From the NCBI GenBank assembly GCA_030740295.1, contig JASLXP010000163.1, positions 1-45,722 of the forward strand: DNA of 45,722 bases. Reading direction: 5' to 3'. A program made the position numbers and the translations under genes. The notes under the pieces were generated by a model, which worked only from the letters and a program-made list of their open reading frames with translations, had not been told where the DNA came from and did no database searches. Position 1 is the stretch's first letter. Each line of letters begins with the position of its first letter. Positions 7,784 to 17,642 of the stretch are shown here, one piece after another. This stretch comes from Planctomycetota bacterium (GTDB taxonomy: Bacteria > Planctomycetota > PUPC01 > JACPCR01).

Positions 7784-10700
7784 ATGTTCAATCACTTAAC
7801 CATCCTCGCTGCACTCACCTCGCTGGCCTGCCAGGCCGAGCAAATCACTTTAAAGAACTCCTTCTTTGATCAGGCCAATGGCGATCAACCCGTTGGCTGG
7901 ACGCTCTCAGGTGGTGAAGGGCAATGGCTCGGCAAAGAAGAGTGCATCTCGGTCACCGGCAATGGCAAGGACACCAATTTCTGGCGCTCAGAAAACCTTC
8001 CCTTCAAGGCCAATCGGGTCTATCGCATTCAATTCAAAGCAAAGAGCATCGATGCGAGCGGCGGCACGCCGATCACCGGCCCCATCTTCTGCAATCGCGA
8101 TCTCCGCTCCATCCCTTCGAATTGGAATACGTACACGACGTACTTCATAACGCCACGACAGCCTTCTGCTGACTCGAGCTGGCTCCGTTTTGGACAATGG
8201 CACACGAAAGGCTCGGTCGCGTTTGATGACATCGAGCTCACCGAAGCCAGCCCCATCTACACTGGCAGCCAGGACGGCAAAGTCTTCCTTGGCGAGGGCG
8301 AGTTGATCGAGGAAGGTCAATATCGTTTCAAGGCGCCCTTTCATATCGGCAACCAGAGCCGGCCGCTGGAGTACCACAACTGTCACTTTAATACCGACCG
8401 CTGGGTCTTTGGCAGCGGCAGCGAGGTCGTGTATCGGCTGCAGGCCGGCAGGCATCGTCAAAGGTCCGCACGAGTTGAATTCACAATCAATTATCGCAGC
8501 GGGGGCCGACTCGCAGTAGAGGCCGCGGGCAAGGGCGAATGGCAGAAGATTGGTGAGGCCGGTGAGCTCGGCACGTTCGAGTATGAGATCCCCAAATCAT
8601 TGTTTCCCGCAGAGCTCATTCGTCTGCGATTCCGCTCAATGGGGGCGAAAGAGCTTGGTGATAAATCTGACCCGGGTTCTTTACAGATCAACCGGTGCAT
8701 GTATGTGGCCGATCTTCTGGGCAAGGTTCCAAATCTGACCGGCTCGACACGTTACCTTGTGATCAGCAAAGGCGATGAACGGCTGGTGGTGGATGTCGTC
8801 TCTCTGGGTGAGGGCCTTCCCGGCGCGCGGAATCAGATCCAACTCAACATCACGAACACGACAGATCAACGAATCGAGATCGAGCCAACGATTGTGCTGA
8901 AAGAATCTGCCACGAACAGGGCTCGCAGACACCAGACGAAGGCCGCGCTGCGTCGTGGCAAGAATGTTCTGAAGCTCCCTTATGAAGTGCCGGACGCGGG
9001 CGAATTCCTTCTCACCCTCAGCCTGGGCAAAGACAGCCCGTTCATAGCGCAGACGTCCCTGCTCGTTCCATCGCTGTATCAAGTCGGGTTCGGCAGATTG
9101 CTCCCCGGCTCGGATGGCGATGTAAGCATCTGGGGCGCGTCTTCCGGATGGAAGATCAGCAGCACACGGCAACCGCCCGTCGAGAGAGGGCCGGCACTAC
9201 TGATTCGAGCGGCTCGCAATGAGACAGAGGCCGCGCAGCTCGTGCTCAGGCCATCGAGAGATATTGCGGATTTCACTGTCGAAGCCACCGACCTGGCCGG
9301 TCCTCGCGGCAGCGTCATCGCGTCGGCAGATGTCGAGATCCTCAAAGTCCGATATGTAAAAGTGACTCAGCCCACCGACCGAACGGGCACGGCCGGGCTC
9401 TGGCCCGATCCGCTGCCGCCCTTCGAGAAACTGTCTCTGAGCAAGAATCAGAATCAGCCCCTGTGGATTCGGGTGAAGGCCCCGCGAGACGCCAAGCCGG
9501 GCCTGCACAAAGGCAAAATCCTTTTGAAAGCCAAGGGCTATCTGCGGGAGATTCCGTTCCACGTCTATGTCTTCAATTTTGAACTTCCGGACCGGATGAC
9601 CTGCGCGACCGCCTTCGGTTTCAGACCGAACAGCGTATGGCGCTACCAGAACATCACGAACGAAGAACAGAGACGGGACGTGCTCGAAAAATACTTTGAG
9701 AACTTCAGCGAACATCACATCTCGCCTTACGACCCCGCGCCCCTCGACCGGCTCAAAGTGACATGGCCGACCGCTGGATTCACCGGGGGCAAGCGAGACC
9801 TCAACGAAAGACACAGCGGCAAGGCTTCTCTCTTGCTAGATGACACCAGGACCGACGGGCTGGTCTCCGCTCGATTCAATCGACTCGTTCCCATTCCGAA
9901 GGATGGGTTCAAGCTGCAGTTCTGGTTCAAGGCGAAGAAGGGCCATCAGTTCATCGTTACGCTCAATCACCACGATGCGGAGGGAGTGTGGATGTCCGGC
10001 AGAAACAACGACATGCGAGTGTCTGGCGCCGGCAAGTGGTCGGAGTTTGTGCGTGAGATCCGGGGCTTTCCAAAAAACGCCGCATTCGTGAAGTTCACAC
10101 TGTGGGCCACCCTCTATTCGGAAGACGGCTCGAGAACCGGCGCCGTTCACTACGACGATCTCTCACTGCAATCGCTTCCCGATGGCAAAGAACAGCTCGG
10201 CGAGCGCGGCTTCGAGCCGCTCAGTCCGGATCAACTGAAACCGGAGCTGGATTGGTCTGCCTGGGACAAGTCCATGGAGAAGGCGATTTCCACGTATCAC
10301 TTCAATTCGTTTCGCCTCAGCATTCCCGGCCTGGGCGGCGGCAGCTTCCATGCACGGTACGAGCCGAGCCTTCTCGGATACGATGAACGTTCGGCGCAAT
10401 ACAAGTCAGCCTTCAGCAGCTACTGCAGGGCCGTCCAGCACCACCTTGAAGAGAAGGGCTGGCTCGATGAAGCATTCGTGTACTGGTTCGATGAGCCGGA
10501 TCCAAAGGACTACGAATTCGTCAGCAACGGCTTCCGCAAGCTCAAGCAGCACGCGCCCAAGCTCCGGCGCATGCTGACCGAACAGGTCGAGCCCGGCCTC
10601 ATCGGCGGCCCGAACCTGTGGTGCCCGGTATCCCATCATTACGACCACGAGACCTCTGAGCCCCGAAGGGCCGAAGGCGAAGCATTCTGGTGGTACGTCT

Positions 10701-11257
10701 GCACCGGCCCTAAGGCGCCCTACTGCACGCTCTTCATCGACCACCCGGCAACCGAGCTGCGCGTCTGGCTCTGGCAAACCTGGCAACGCAAGATCGAAGG
10801 CATCCTCATCTGGACCACCAACTACTGGACGAGCTCCGCGGCCTATCCGGACAGTCTTCAAAACCCATACGAAGACCCCATGGGCTGGGTCTCCGGCTAC
10901 TCAACCCCCGCAGGCACCAAGAGGGCCTGGGGCAACGGCGACGGGCGCTTCATCTACCCGCCCGAATCTGCAGCAGACGGCAAACCGGGCCGCCCCATTC
11001 TGGACGGCCCGGTCGACAGCATCCGATGGGAAATGCTCCGAGACGGTATCGAGGATTACGAATACCTGGCGATACTGAAGAAGTTGCTTGAGAAGAAAGG
11101 GGACAAGCTGTCAAAGAAGAGACGTGAAGAATTTGAAGCCTTGCTCGAAGTCCCGGCAGAGATCACTTCAGACATGGTGACGTTTACGAAGGATCCAAGA
11201 ACGGTCGAAGAGAGGCGTATGGAGGTTGCGCGGGCGATTGAACAACTGGTTCGATGA
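7784..11257 (+). CDS. Secreted GH123/DUF4091-like glycosidase with carbohydrate-binding-like domains
   Basis: The 1157-residue product starts with a signal peptide (MFNHLTILAALTSLACQA). Residues 20-155 and about 690-815 look like CBM4/9-type jelly-roll domains (for example SVAFDDIELTEA and GAVHYDDLSLQSL, typical domain ends). Residues 820-1120 match the DUF4091 / GH123 catalytic region: YWFDEPDP places the Asp903-Glu904 pair expected for a substrate-assisted mechanism, and IDHPATELRVWLW and RWEMLRDGIEDYEYL are strong family signatures. Known GH123 enzymes act on beta-N-acetylgalactosaminides, so an amino-sugar-containing glycan is possible. The last 60 residues are charged and helical. The sulfatase and other hydrolases nearby support extracellular glycan degradation. 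Confidence 0.85.
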   Translation: MFNHLTILAALTSLACQAEQITLKNSFFDQANGDQPVGWTLSGGEGQWLGKEECISVTGNGKDTNFWRSENLPFKANRVYRIQFKAKSIDASGGTPITGPIFCNRDLRSIPSNWNTYTTYFITPRQPSADSSWLRFGQWHTKGSVAFDDIELTEASPIYTGSQDGKVFLGEGELIEEGQYRFKAPFHIGNQSRPLEYHNCHFNTDRWVFGSGSEVVYRLQAGRHRQRSARVEFTINYRSGGRLAVEAAGKGEWQKIGEAGELGTFEYEIPKSLFPAELIRLRFRSMGAKELGDKSDPGSLQINRCMYVADLLGKVPNLTGSTRYLVISKGDERLVVDVVSLGEGLPGARNQIQLNITNTTDQRIEIEPTIVLKESATNRARRHQTKAALRRGKNVLKLPYEVPDAGEFLLTLSLGKDSPFIAQTSLLVPSLYQVGFGRLLPGSDGDVSIWGASSGWKISSTRQPPVERGPALLIRAARNETEAAQLVLRPSRDIADFTVEATDLAGPRGSVIASADVEILKVRYVKVTQPTDRTGTAGLWPDPLPPFEKLSLSKNQNQPLWIRVKAPRDAKPGLHKGKILLKAKGYLREIPFHVYVFNFELPDRMTCATAFGFRPNSVWRYQNITNEEQRRDVLEKYFENFSEHHISPYDPAPLDRLKVTWPTAGFTGGKRDLNERHSGKASLLLDDTRTDGLVSARFNRLVPIPKDGFKLQFWFKAKKGHQFIVTLNHHDAEGVWMSGRNNDMRVSGAGKWSEFVREIRGFPKNAAFVKFTLWATLYSEDGSRTGAVHYDDLSLQSLPDGKEQLGERGFEPLSPDQLKPELDWSAWDKSMEKAISTYHFNSFRLSIPGLGGGSFHARYEPSLLGYDERSAQYKSAFSSYCRAVQHHLEEKGWLDEAFVYWFDEPDPKDYEFVSNGFRKLKQHAPKLRRMLTEQVEPGLIGGPNLWCPVSHHYDHETSEPRRAEGEAFWWYVCTGPKAPYCTLFIDHPATELRVWLWQTWQRKIEGILIWTTNYWTSSAAYPDSLQNPYEDPMGWVSGYSTPAGTKRAWGNGDGRFIYPPESAADGKPGRPILDGPVDSIRWEMLRDGIEDYEYLAILKKLLEKKGDKLSKKRREEFEALLEVPAEITSDMVTFTKDPRTVEERRMEVARAIEQLVR

Positions 11258-11347
11258 TCCGCTTGCTTAACACCGCGCTTTGATCTCACTCCTCAGATCT
11301 TTCGCCTTCCCAAGCTGCGGATATCCAATCGCATTCTTTCCATCCAA

Positions 11348-12871
11348 ATGATAGTCAACCTTTCTGCCGACTCACTGTTTGATCCCACCACACTGGACTT
11401 CAACGAAGAGACCTTTGACGACGCGGCGCTGTTGCGTGAGGGATTCGAAGACGTCATCGACCGATATGCGGACACTCAGGTCACGCACATCTTCCTGAAC
11501 GCTAATTACCAGCGCACCTGCTATCAGAGCAAAGTGTGGAGCTCATTCTGGGACATACCAGAACCCGATCCCAAAGGCAGCGGCTGGATGCTTGCCTGGC
11601 GGGCTGTTCGGGCCGGTGTGGATGTTTTTGAAATCTGCATACAACGCTGCCGTGAGAAGGGAATCTCGCCATGGCTCTCGATGCGGATGAACGACTGGCA
11701 TAACCTGCACAACCCGGAAATCGCCTGCCCCCGCTGGTGGGAACATCCGGAACTGCGGCTGTCACCCAAAGGGACTTTCGACTTCGCTCATTCAGAAGTC
11801 CGGGATTATCACTTCGAGCTGGTCGTGGAGTTTCTGCAGCAATATGAAATTGATGGCGTTGAGCTTGACTGGATGCGCGGACCCCCATTCTTCAAGCCCG
11901 ATCAGGCAGAGGCCGGATGCAAGTGGCTGACTGAATTCATGAGAAATGTTCGGCAGGCCGCGGACAGATGTTCCGACAGGCTTGGTCGAAAGCTGGGCAT
12001 CGCGGTAAGAGTGCCGGGCGTCCCTGAACACGCGGCCGGGTTTGGCCTTGACGCGGTTACCTGGGCCAGAGAAGGCCTGGTAGACATCCTTATCCCAACC
12101 GCGGTCTGGATGCCCACCGATTTCGACATGCCAATGGAAGCCTGGCGCGAACAGATTGGCGCACGCGATCGCCCATTCCGCCTCGCTGCTGGCTCTGACC
12201 TCTGGGTTCGGTGCACAAGCAACGGAGCAAAAATGAAGAGTACACCGGAATCACTCCGCGGCTTCTCGGCCTCCATGCTCAGTCGCGGTGCGGACGCGAT
12301 CTATCTCTTCAATCACTTCAACGAGCCTAAAGATTTTCGTTTCTTTCTGCAGGCCGATGATGGCAACCGAACGGTTGAGAGGACTCATAAAGAACTGTTG
12401 TCCGAGGGCGGTGAAATGGAGACAGCCATGGCTGGCCCGCGAAGACACGTGCTCACCCTTCGCAACACGGTGCCGCCAGGCATCGAGTTCGACGAGCCGC
12501 TGCCGAGGATGGTGGGGGCGGGCTCTTCAGAGACCTTTCATATCCATACCGGACCGGCCGGCCGCGAAGGCAAAGGCGTCGTACGCGTCGGTCTTGATGG
12601 GGAAGGTGCTCTTGCCAGTGCAGACTTGAAGGTCGAGCTCAATGGATCAGCAACGATTCCCGTGGAAGATCTGACTGACAGGAGTCGCTCGGTGCCGCCA
12701 GAGCATGAAGGCGATGGCGTAGTCTGGAATGTGGCGGACACTGCGCTGCGGATGCTGCAGTTCGAGTTTCCGCTTTCTGCACTACGCCAGAAGCATAACG
12801 AGATAAAGATCCGGTCCGCACGCGATGAAACCTGGCAGGTCGTGTGGCTTGAGGTCTTTATCAACTGCTGA
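11348..12871 (+). CDS. Cytoplasmic TIM-barrel glycosidase-like protein (GHL10-type)
   Basis: This 507-residue protein has no signal peptide, unlike its large neighbours. Residues 20-330 look like a TIM barrel: THIFLNANYQ, an exposed-loop motif WLSMRMNDWHN, then DGVELDWMR with Asp169, Glu172 and Asp174 at a strand end where related families place catalytic acids, followed by LVDILIPTAVW. The last 120 residues are a beta-sandwich-like part. It resembles the broad GH10-like/GHL hydrolase group, but I cannot name a substrate. It starts 90 bp after the GH123-like gene on the same strand and may be cotranscribed. The frame is open for about 90 bp upstream without ATG, GTG or TTG, so the ATG at 11348 is the best start, although it has no Shine-Dalgarno. 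Confidence 0.7.
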   Translation: MIVNLSADSLFDPTTLDFNEETFDDAALLREGFEDVIDRYADTQVTHIFLNANYQRTCYQSKVWSSFWDIPEPDPKGSGWMLAWRAVRAGVDVFEICIQRCREKGISPWLSMRMNDWHNLHNPEIACPRWWEHPELRLSPKGTFDFAHSEVRDYHFELVVEFLQQYEIDGVELDWMRGPPFFKPDQAEAGCKWLTEFMRNVRQAADRCSDRLGRKLGIAVRVPGVPEHAAGFGLDAVTWAREGLVDILIPTAVWMPTDFDMPMEAWREQIGARDRPFRLAAGSDLWVRCTSNGAKMKSTPESLRGFSASMLSRGADAIYLFNHFNEPKDFRFFLQADDGNRTVERTHKELLSEGGEMETAMAGPRRHVLTLRNTVPPGIEFDEPLPRMVGAGSSETFHIHTGPAGREGKGVVRVGLDGEGALASADLKVELNGSATIPVEDLTDRSRSVPPEHEGDGVVWNVADTALRMLQFEFPLSALRQKHNEIKIRSARDETWQVVWLEVFINC

Positions 12872-12904
12872 GGTACATTTCTCAAGAGTTGGATGTTTTG
12901 AAAA

Positions 12905-13026
12905 TCGTAGCTGCAGGCTGCTGCTACGAGCGCGGATGCGCATGCATACTGTGGCCGCAGGCTGCCACCAGCCTGTGAGCCGAGTTAAATTGATATGAGC
13001 GTACAGGCTGGCAGCCTGTGGCTACG
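12905..13026. repeat. Cluster of CAGGCTG palindromes
   Basis: The spacer between two convergent genes holds three related hairpin-forming units: 12905-12929 (CGTAGC...GCTACG around TGCAGGCTGC), 12949-12979 (GTGGCCGCAGGCTGCCAC and CAGCCTGTG) and 12998-13026 (AGCGTACAGGCTGGCAGCC with a TGTGGCTACGCT end). The shared core is GCAGGCTG or its inverse. They resemble dispersed intergenic palindromes and might also form a two-way terminator. Confidence 0.6.
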
Positions 13027-13029
13027 CTC

Positions 13030-13836
13030 TCACCGGCTGAAGATTACCGGGTGCTGATCACCTCGAAAGAGCTCGCCATCTTCTCGGGGACATATCTGCA
13101 GGTTGGTGTGAGTTGCCCCTCTTGATGCGTTGTATCGGACGTGCTCGGCAAGGTAGTGGATGGACACGCAGATTCGGGGTGAATCTGTGTGATTGGGCCC
13201 GGAGCCGTGGAGAGTTTTGCAGTGGTGAAAGCTCACCGAGCCGGCCGGCATTTCGCAGTAAACGAGCTCTGCCTTGCGGCCCTCAGGATCGCGGATGCGG
13301 TGCCTGTTCTCCTCGACGGCAAGTTCGCCGACCTTGAATCCCATGCTGCCCCAGTTGTGGCTGCCGGGAGCCATCATCAGTGCCCCGTTGTCGCGGCTCA
13401 CATCGACCAGGGCGACCGATGCGGTCACGATGTCCGGACGGTCGCAGACCTGCCAGTAATCCCAATCCTGATGAAAACCAACATTGCCCGAGCGTCCTTC
13501 CTTATCCATTAAGGGAGGCTTATAGAGCAACTGATCGTGCCAGAGGACGACGCCATTACAGGCCAGCAAATCTGTAGCGAGTTTGCCTGGGCGCGCATCC
13601 AGGGCCAGTTCTTTCACCGCCCCTCCGGTCCACCAGATATTGCTGATCTGGATCAGGCCCTGCGGGTCGGTCAAGCGTGGGAAGTTCCGGCCGGCCATCG
13701 GACGTCTGCCGGATTCATACTTCTTAGTCATGACGTCCCGGATGGAATTCGTGAACCGTTCCAGCTCATGCTTGGAGAATATCGGTTCTGGTGTGATCCA
13801 GAATCCGTCCCTCTCAAAGTGTTCGGCGGGTGTCAT
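13030..13836 (-). CDS. Phytanoyl-CoA dioxygenase (PhyH) family protein
   Basis: The 268-residue protein starts MTPAEHFERDGF, the usual opening of this family. It is a predicted cytoplasmic Fe(II)/2-oxoglutarate oxygenase: the iron-binding HxD lies in FHQDWDYW (His122, Asp124), the distal His is in TLHGSGPN (His210), and the 2-oxoglutarate-binding Arg is in SPRICVSIHY (Arg221). MMAPGSHNWG is another family motif. The frame stays open far upstream, but that part overlaps the divergent gene and is unlike the family, so the ATG at 13836 was chosen. It converges on the TIM-barrel gene and diverges from the LamG gene 69 bp away. PhyH enzymes hydroxylate many small molecules; the substrate is not deducible. 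Confidence 0.88.
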   Translation of the reverse strand: MTPAEHFERDGFWITPEPIFSKHELERFTNSIRDVMTKKYESGRRPMAGRNFPRLTDPQGLIQISNIWWTGGAVKELALDARPGKLATDLLACNGVVLWHDQLLYKPPLMDKEGRSGNVGFHQDWDYWQVCDRPDIVTASVALVDVSRDNGALMMAPGSHNWGSMGFKVGELAVEENRHRIRDPEGRKAELVYCEMPAGSVSFHHCKTLHGSGPNHTDSPRICVSIHYLAEHVRYNASRGATHTNLQICPREDGELFRGDQHPVIFSR

Positions 13837-13905
13837 ATCGGTTGCATTCGGGGCAGATCCTCTCGAAGGTAGGCAATTGAAACTGAGGGATTCAAACTGA
13901 GTGAG

Positions 13906-16900
13906 ATGAACATGAAGATCCTTCGCCGGGCCATCCAGATTCTGGCTGTCGTACTCGTCACTAATGAACCGGTGACTGCTGAGGCCGTCGAAGGCATCCT
14001 CTTGTACGCTTCCTTCAACGAATCTGCCAGCCCGGATCAATTTGCCGGCCGCATGCCGGAAGATGGCATCAGGAATTCCGGCAAACAGATCGATGGCGTC
14101 ATCGGCAAAGCCTGGAGCGGCCGCCTGACCTACCGGGCGGCCGGCAATGTGAACGCTGAGCGTGGTACGGTTGCTTTCTTTGCCCGTAATCCGTACCTGC
14201 AGCTGCAATCGAGGGAGTGGGGGTTCTATCACTGGATGGTTGTGCTAATGGCCGAGGGCGAGAGCATCCGGCCATGGGTGCTGGATCTCGGGGGCCGGGC
14301 TCGAGGGGCGCGATTCAACGCGGCGACAGTAGATCTCTCGCAATGGCATCATTATGCGATCACATGGGATCGTAATTTCGGAACCCGTTTCTATGTGGAC
14401 GGCAAACTTGCCTCTCAAGATTGGGCAGATGACCGGGGCTGGGCCAATCTTCTGACGCCTCACGCGGTCACTTTGCGTGCGAAACAAGGGATCGATGAGC
14501 TTTACATTTTTGACTGGGCGCTTGGTGCGGGCGGGGTCCAATCGCTGAAAGAGGGCAAGGCACCCGAGAGACCCGAAGGGGCGCATGAACACGCATCGCG
14601 GGTGAAGGCCGAACTGGGCTACGACACGGCGGGAGCGGATGTGGTGGCTGCAGACCGGCCCCTGCTGGTCGAACGCATTGCCATCAAAGATACCAAGAGC
14701 CGCACGGTCACGATGACCTGGGTGCACGATGGTCGCCACCATGCGGCCTGGCCGGACGTGTACACCGGCGACCATAAGGTCCTTGACATCTTTCCAACGG
14801 AAGCGTCATTCAATTACGTGACGCTCGAGGGCCGACTGCCGGGCGTGAGGCTCTCGTCCTGGGATCACATTACCGAGACCACGAGTCCGATACTTCGTGT
14901 GCCGGCTGGGCAGGCCACGTGGTTTGGGAAGAGAGTTCGCGAACAGACGGCGCGGCGGCTCAAACTCGCCCGGCCAGGCAGTCAGACCGGCGAGACAGCC
15001 AACAATGCGATTCAGGAAATAGCGCTCTTCAGAGTCAGCGAAGAGGACATCGATGTCTCCGTCGAGAGCAAGACATTCTTCCCCTCCGGTCGCGCCACTT
15101 TCGAAAGCCTGGGCGCGGTTGGAAGCGATCTCCTGGATTGCGGCCGGCTGAAGAGCAACCCGCCGGTTCTCCTGGACGCGCCGGAAGCGAAAGCGAAGCC
15201 AATAACGATCCCAATGCCGGGCCGTGTCGACCTTGTCGGGCCGTTGCAGAAAGAGCGGCTCTATGCCAATGGGGTGCACCTCGATCTTGAACTGCAGAGC
15301 CCGCACGATTCGGATGTGGTGGATGTGGTGGTCTACGAAGCGATAGACGGATTCAGAGAGATGATCCGGTTTCCGGTCAAGGTAACGTTTCAAAAGCTGT
15401 CGCGGAGCGCCAGCGCCACTCAGGCCGGCAAGGCAAAGCTCAAGCTGGCATTGGTGCGAAGAGGATTCATCGTGGACGAGGGCGAGCGGTTTCGGATGTC
15501 GCTGACCAGCTTTCGCGGCGGGCTGACAATCGACAGTAAATCCAAATTCACCGTCATCGTCGGAGACCCGGAGCAGGTGCTTCCTGAGACCATCGAAGAT
15601 CTGTATAGGGTGACGCACAAAATGTTTTCATGGGCTCAGGAGGGAAGGCCATGGGGCCGCGACTTTGAGAAACAGTTTCTCGCGGGGCGTTACGGGAAGT
15701 TCAGCACGCTCGAGCTGTCTCGCCTCCTTAAGAAACTTCTGCGCCTTGCCCCCGACCACTTCGAAGCCCGCGCCACATTTGCCGAGATCAACAAGAAGCC
15801 GCTGGTGGAGGAACGGCTCTCTCCGGAGATTCCTGAAGGCGTGCCGGACTGGGCCTACTACGCCCGCGAGGTCCTCCGAGCGAATCTGCGCATCACGCAC
15901 TGGTGGCACGATAAACGGCTGATGCAGGACGGCCAGCTCGGTGGCGGCTGGAACGACGACCCCTGTCTGACCGCGTATCAATCGCTTGGCGCAAGCATCA
16001 GCGATCCTGATACGCTGGCGTTAATCCAGAAGGTCGCGGACGGGTATGTGAAGAATTCCGGCCAGTATCGTGACGGCTTCAACGTTATCGTCACCGACCC
16101 GCTTCATTCTTCCGATCCCACTGCGGGCCGATGCAATCTTCTCACCTTCGATTACGGCAGCGCGCGTAACGTCCTTCGCTCGATGGAATGCTGCCGGAAT
16201 CTGAAGACATGGATTCCAAAGAATGCGAACGGCACCCGTTCATTGGTCGGTCACAACATGGCTGCGGGCGTGGCAAAGGATTCGCCGTGGGCTGGCAGCT
16301 ATGTGCACGCCATCTATTCCGATCCCATTGCCTGGGCCTGGTACTCCGGCGACCCCAAGGTGAAACAGATGATGCTCGACGTGGCCGATACCTGGCTGGC
16401 CGGGGGGCTGGAGTATTGGAAGAAGTTTCCGGAACAGAGAAACATCTCGATCATCGTGAACGGCCGCACCGGCGAATGGAAGCCCGGCGGCACTTCGGGC
16501 CAGTCCTTTCGCGAGCAGTTCTTTCATTCCGCCTTCGTCCTGAGCGGTGACCGCCGGTATCTCATTCCAATTGAGCGGCGAAAGATCCTTCCTTCACTCT
16601 ATTACCGTGAGACCCCTGTCAAGGAATGGGGACGCAGCTACAAGCGTGAAGCGGATGCCATTATCGCACGGGCCAACAGCAACCGGTCAAGTATCCGTTA
16701 CGAGTATCGGTATGACGGCATCTTTGCGCTCGCCTGCGTTGAGACCGGGGACACGAAATACGTGAGCGAAGGCTTGAAACTCGCCCACGAGGAATTGCAG
16801 GCCGGCCAGGAATATCTGAACTCCTCTGCAGAAAAGCCCACTGACCGTGTCTTCCCATGCGTCGGCTCGAATCTTCTCGGCGAGATGTTCTGTGGCGGCT

Positions 16901-17571
16901 ATCTGCCGGATTCACGTACCGCGCTGGTCGGCTCGTTGTGGGCCACCTGGGATGGAACTGGCGATCAGGTGATCCCCTTCGTAACGAAGCAGGCGCCAAC
17001 TGAGATGTCGATTTCGCTCTTCAATTTTGCCAAGAACAAAAAACACATCGGATTGCGCGTCTGGCGGCTCGCCCGCGGCAACTACCAACTGCAGGTGGGC
17101 CCGGACCTCAACGGCGATGGTCAGCAGGATTCCGTGCAGTTCACTCTGTCAGCCGAAGATGTCCGGCGAGGAAGCATGATTCGTTTTGACCTTTCGCCCG
17201 GTCTGAGTGTGCTGCGCCTGAAGCAGGCGAAGGCTTTGCCAAAGCTCGGCAGGCTCCCGGATCTTGCTGTAGACGAATCTTTCATCCGCTACAACCCGCT
17301 CAAGGACAGCCTGGAGGTGAAGGTCTACAACCTGGGATCAGCGGATGCTAAAGGTGTTCGAGTTCGAGTCTACGCTGAAGACCGATTACTGCGCGAGGTC
17401 GATGCTGAGAAGCTGGCCTGGCCGTCGGATTTCCATCCCCAGCCTTTAGTGCTCAGTTACCCCCAGGCCGCGACGTTGGATACAAAGACGATTCGCGTCG
17501 AAGTGAAGACTGAGGGTGACGAGATTACACTTGAGAACAACCATGCGGTCGTCGCCTGGCCGCAAGATTAG
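13906..17571 (+). CDS. Giant secreted protein with LamG-like, helical and CARDB-like domains
   Basis: This 1221-residue protein has a short signal peptide (ILAVVLVTNEPVTAEA). Residues 30-225 form a concanavalin-A/LamG-like domain (WHHYAITWD, FYVDGKLAS and GIDELYIFDWAL are typical). Residues 250-560 are beta-rich. About 620-1010 is helical with repeated aromatic motifs such as GGGWNDDPCLTAYQ and SWAGSYVHAIYSDPIAWAWYSGD-like stretches, like the alpha/alpha toroid of some lyases and hydrolases. The end (about 1110-1221) resembles a CARDB adhesion-type domain. I do not recognise a catalytic family with certainty. A second ATG two codons in (13912) is an equally possible start. Its location in the hydrolase group suggests polysaccharide binding or cleavage outside the cytoplasm. 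Confidence 0.7.
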   Translation: MNMKILRRAIQILAVVLVTNEPVTAEAVEGILLYASFNESASPDQFAGRMPEDGIRNSGKQIDGVIGKAWSGRLTYRAAGNVNAERGTVAFFARNPYLQLQSREWGFYHWMVVLMAEGESIRPWVLDLGGRARGARFNAATVDLSQWHHYAITWDRNFGTRFYVDGKLASQDWADDRGWANLLTPHAVTLRAKQGIDELYIFDWALGAGGVQSLKEGKAPERPEGAHEHASRVKAELGYDTAGADVVAADRPLLVERIAIKDTKSRTVTMTWVHDGRHHAAWPDVYTGDHKVLDIFPTEASFNYVTLEGRLPGVRLSSWDHITETTSPILRVPAGQATWFGKRVREQTARRLKLARPGSQTGETANNAIQEIALFRVSEEDIDVSVESKTFFPSGRATFESLGAVGSDLLDCGRLKSNPPVLLDAPEAKAKPITIPMPGRVDLVGPLQKERLYANGVHLDLELQSPHDSDVVDVVVYEAIDGFREMIRFPVKVTFQKLSRSASATQAGKAKLKLALVRRGFIVDEGERFRMSLTSFRGGLTIDSKSKFTVIVGDPEQVLPETIEDLYRVTHKMFSWAQEGRPWGRDFEKQFLAGRYGKFSTLELSRLLKKLLRLAPDHFEARATFAEINKKPLVEERLSPEIPEGVPDWAYYAREVLRANLRITHWWHDKRLMQDGQLGGGWNDDPCLTAYQSLGASISDPDTLALIQKVADGYVKNSGQYRDGFNVIVTDPLHSSDPTAGRCNLLTFDYGSARNVLRSMECCRNLKTWIPKNANGTRSLVGHNMAAGVAKDSPWAGSYVHAIYSDPIAWAWYSGDPKVKQMMLDVADTWLAGGLEYWKKFPEQRNISIIVNGRTGEWKPGGTSGQSFREQFFHSAFVLSGDRRYLIPIERRKILPSLYYRETPVKEWGRSYKREADAIIARANSNRSSIRYEYRYDGIFALACVETGDTKYVSEGLKLAHEELQAGQEYLNSSAEKPTDRVFPCVGSNLLGEMFCGGYLPDSRTALVGSLWATWDGTGDQVIPFVTKQAPTEMSISLFNFAKNKKHIGLRVWRLARGNYQLQVGPDLNGDGQQDSVQFTLSAEDVRRGSMIRFDLSPGLSVLRLKQAKALPKLGRLPDLAVDESFIRYNPLKDSLEVKVYNLGSADAKGVRVRVYAEDRLLREVDAEKLAWPSDFHPQPLVLSYPQAATLDTKTIRVEVKTEGDEITLENNHAVVAWPQD

Positions 17572-17642
17572 AGACTGAAAGCAAAGCCACGGATGAATCA
17601 GGAACACTGTTCAGAGACTGGGACAGAAAGCTACGGATGAAT
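17570..17642 (+). repeat. Imperfect direct repeat spanning a gene start
   Basis: Two copies of about 30 bp, both beginning AGAGACTG and ending ACGGATGAAT, lie at 17570-17598 and 17613-17642. The second supplies the start ATG of the small membrane-protein gene. The first contains an ATG 44 bp upstream in another frame. It looks like a local tandem duplication of the start region. Confidence 0.6.

Noticed and set aside
13837..14232. 132-residue N-terminal extension of the PhyH protein
   Set aside because: It overlaps the start of the divergent LamG gene antisense, and PhyH proteins begin where the chosen ATG lies.
14806..15618. A 270-codon minus-strand open frame
   Set aside because: Lies inside the LamG protein gene and shows no family signature.
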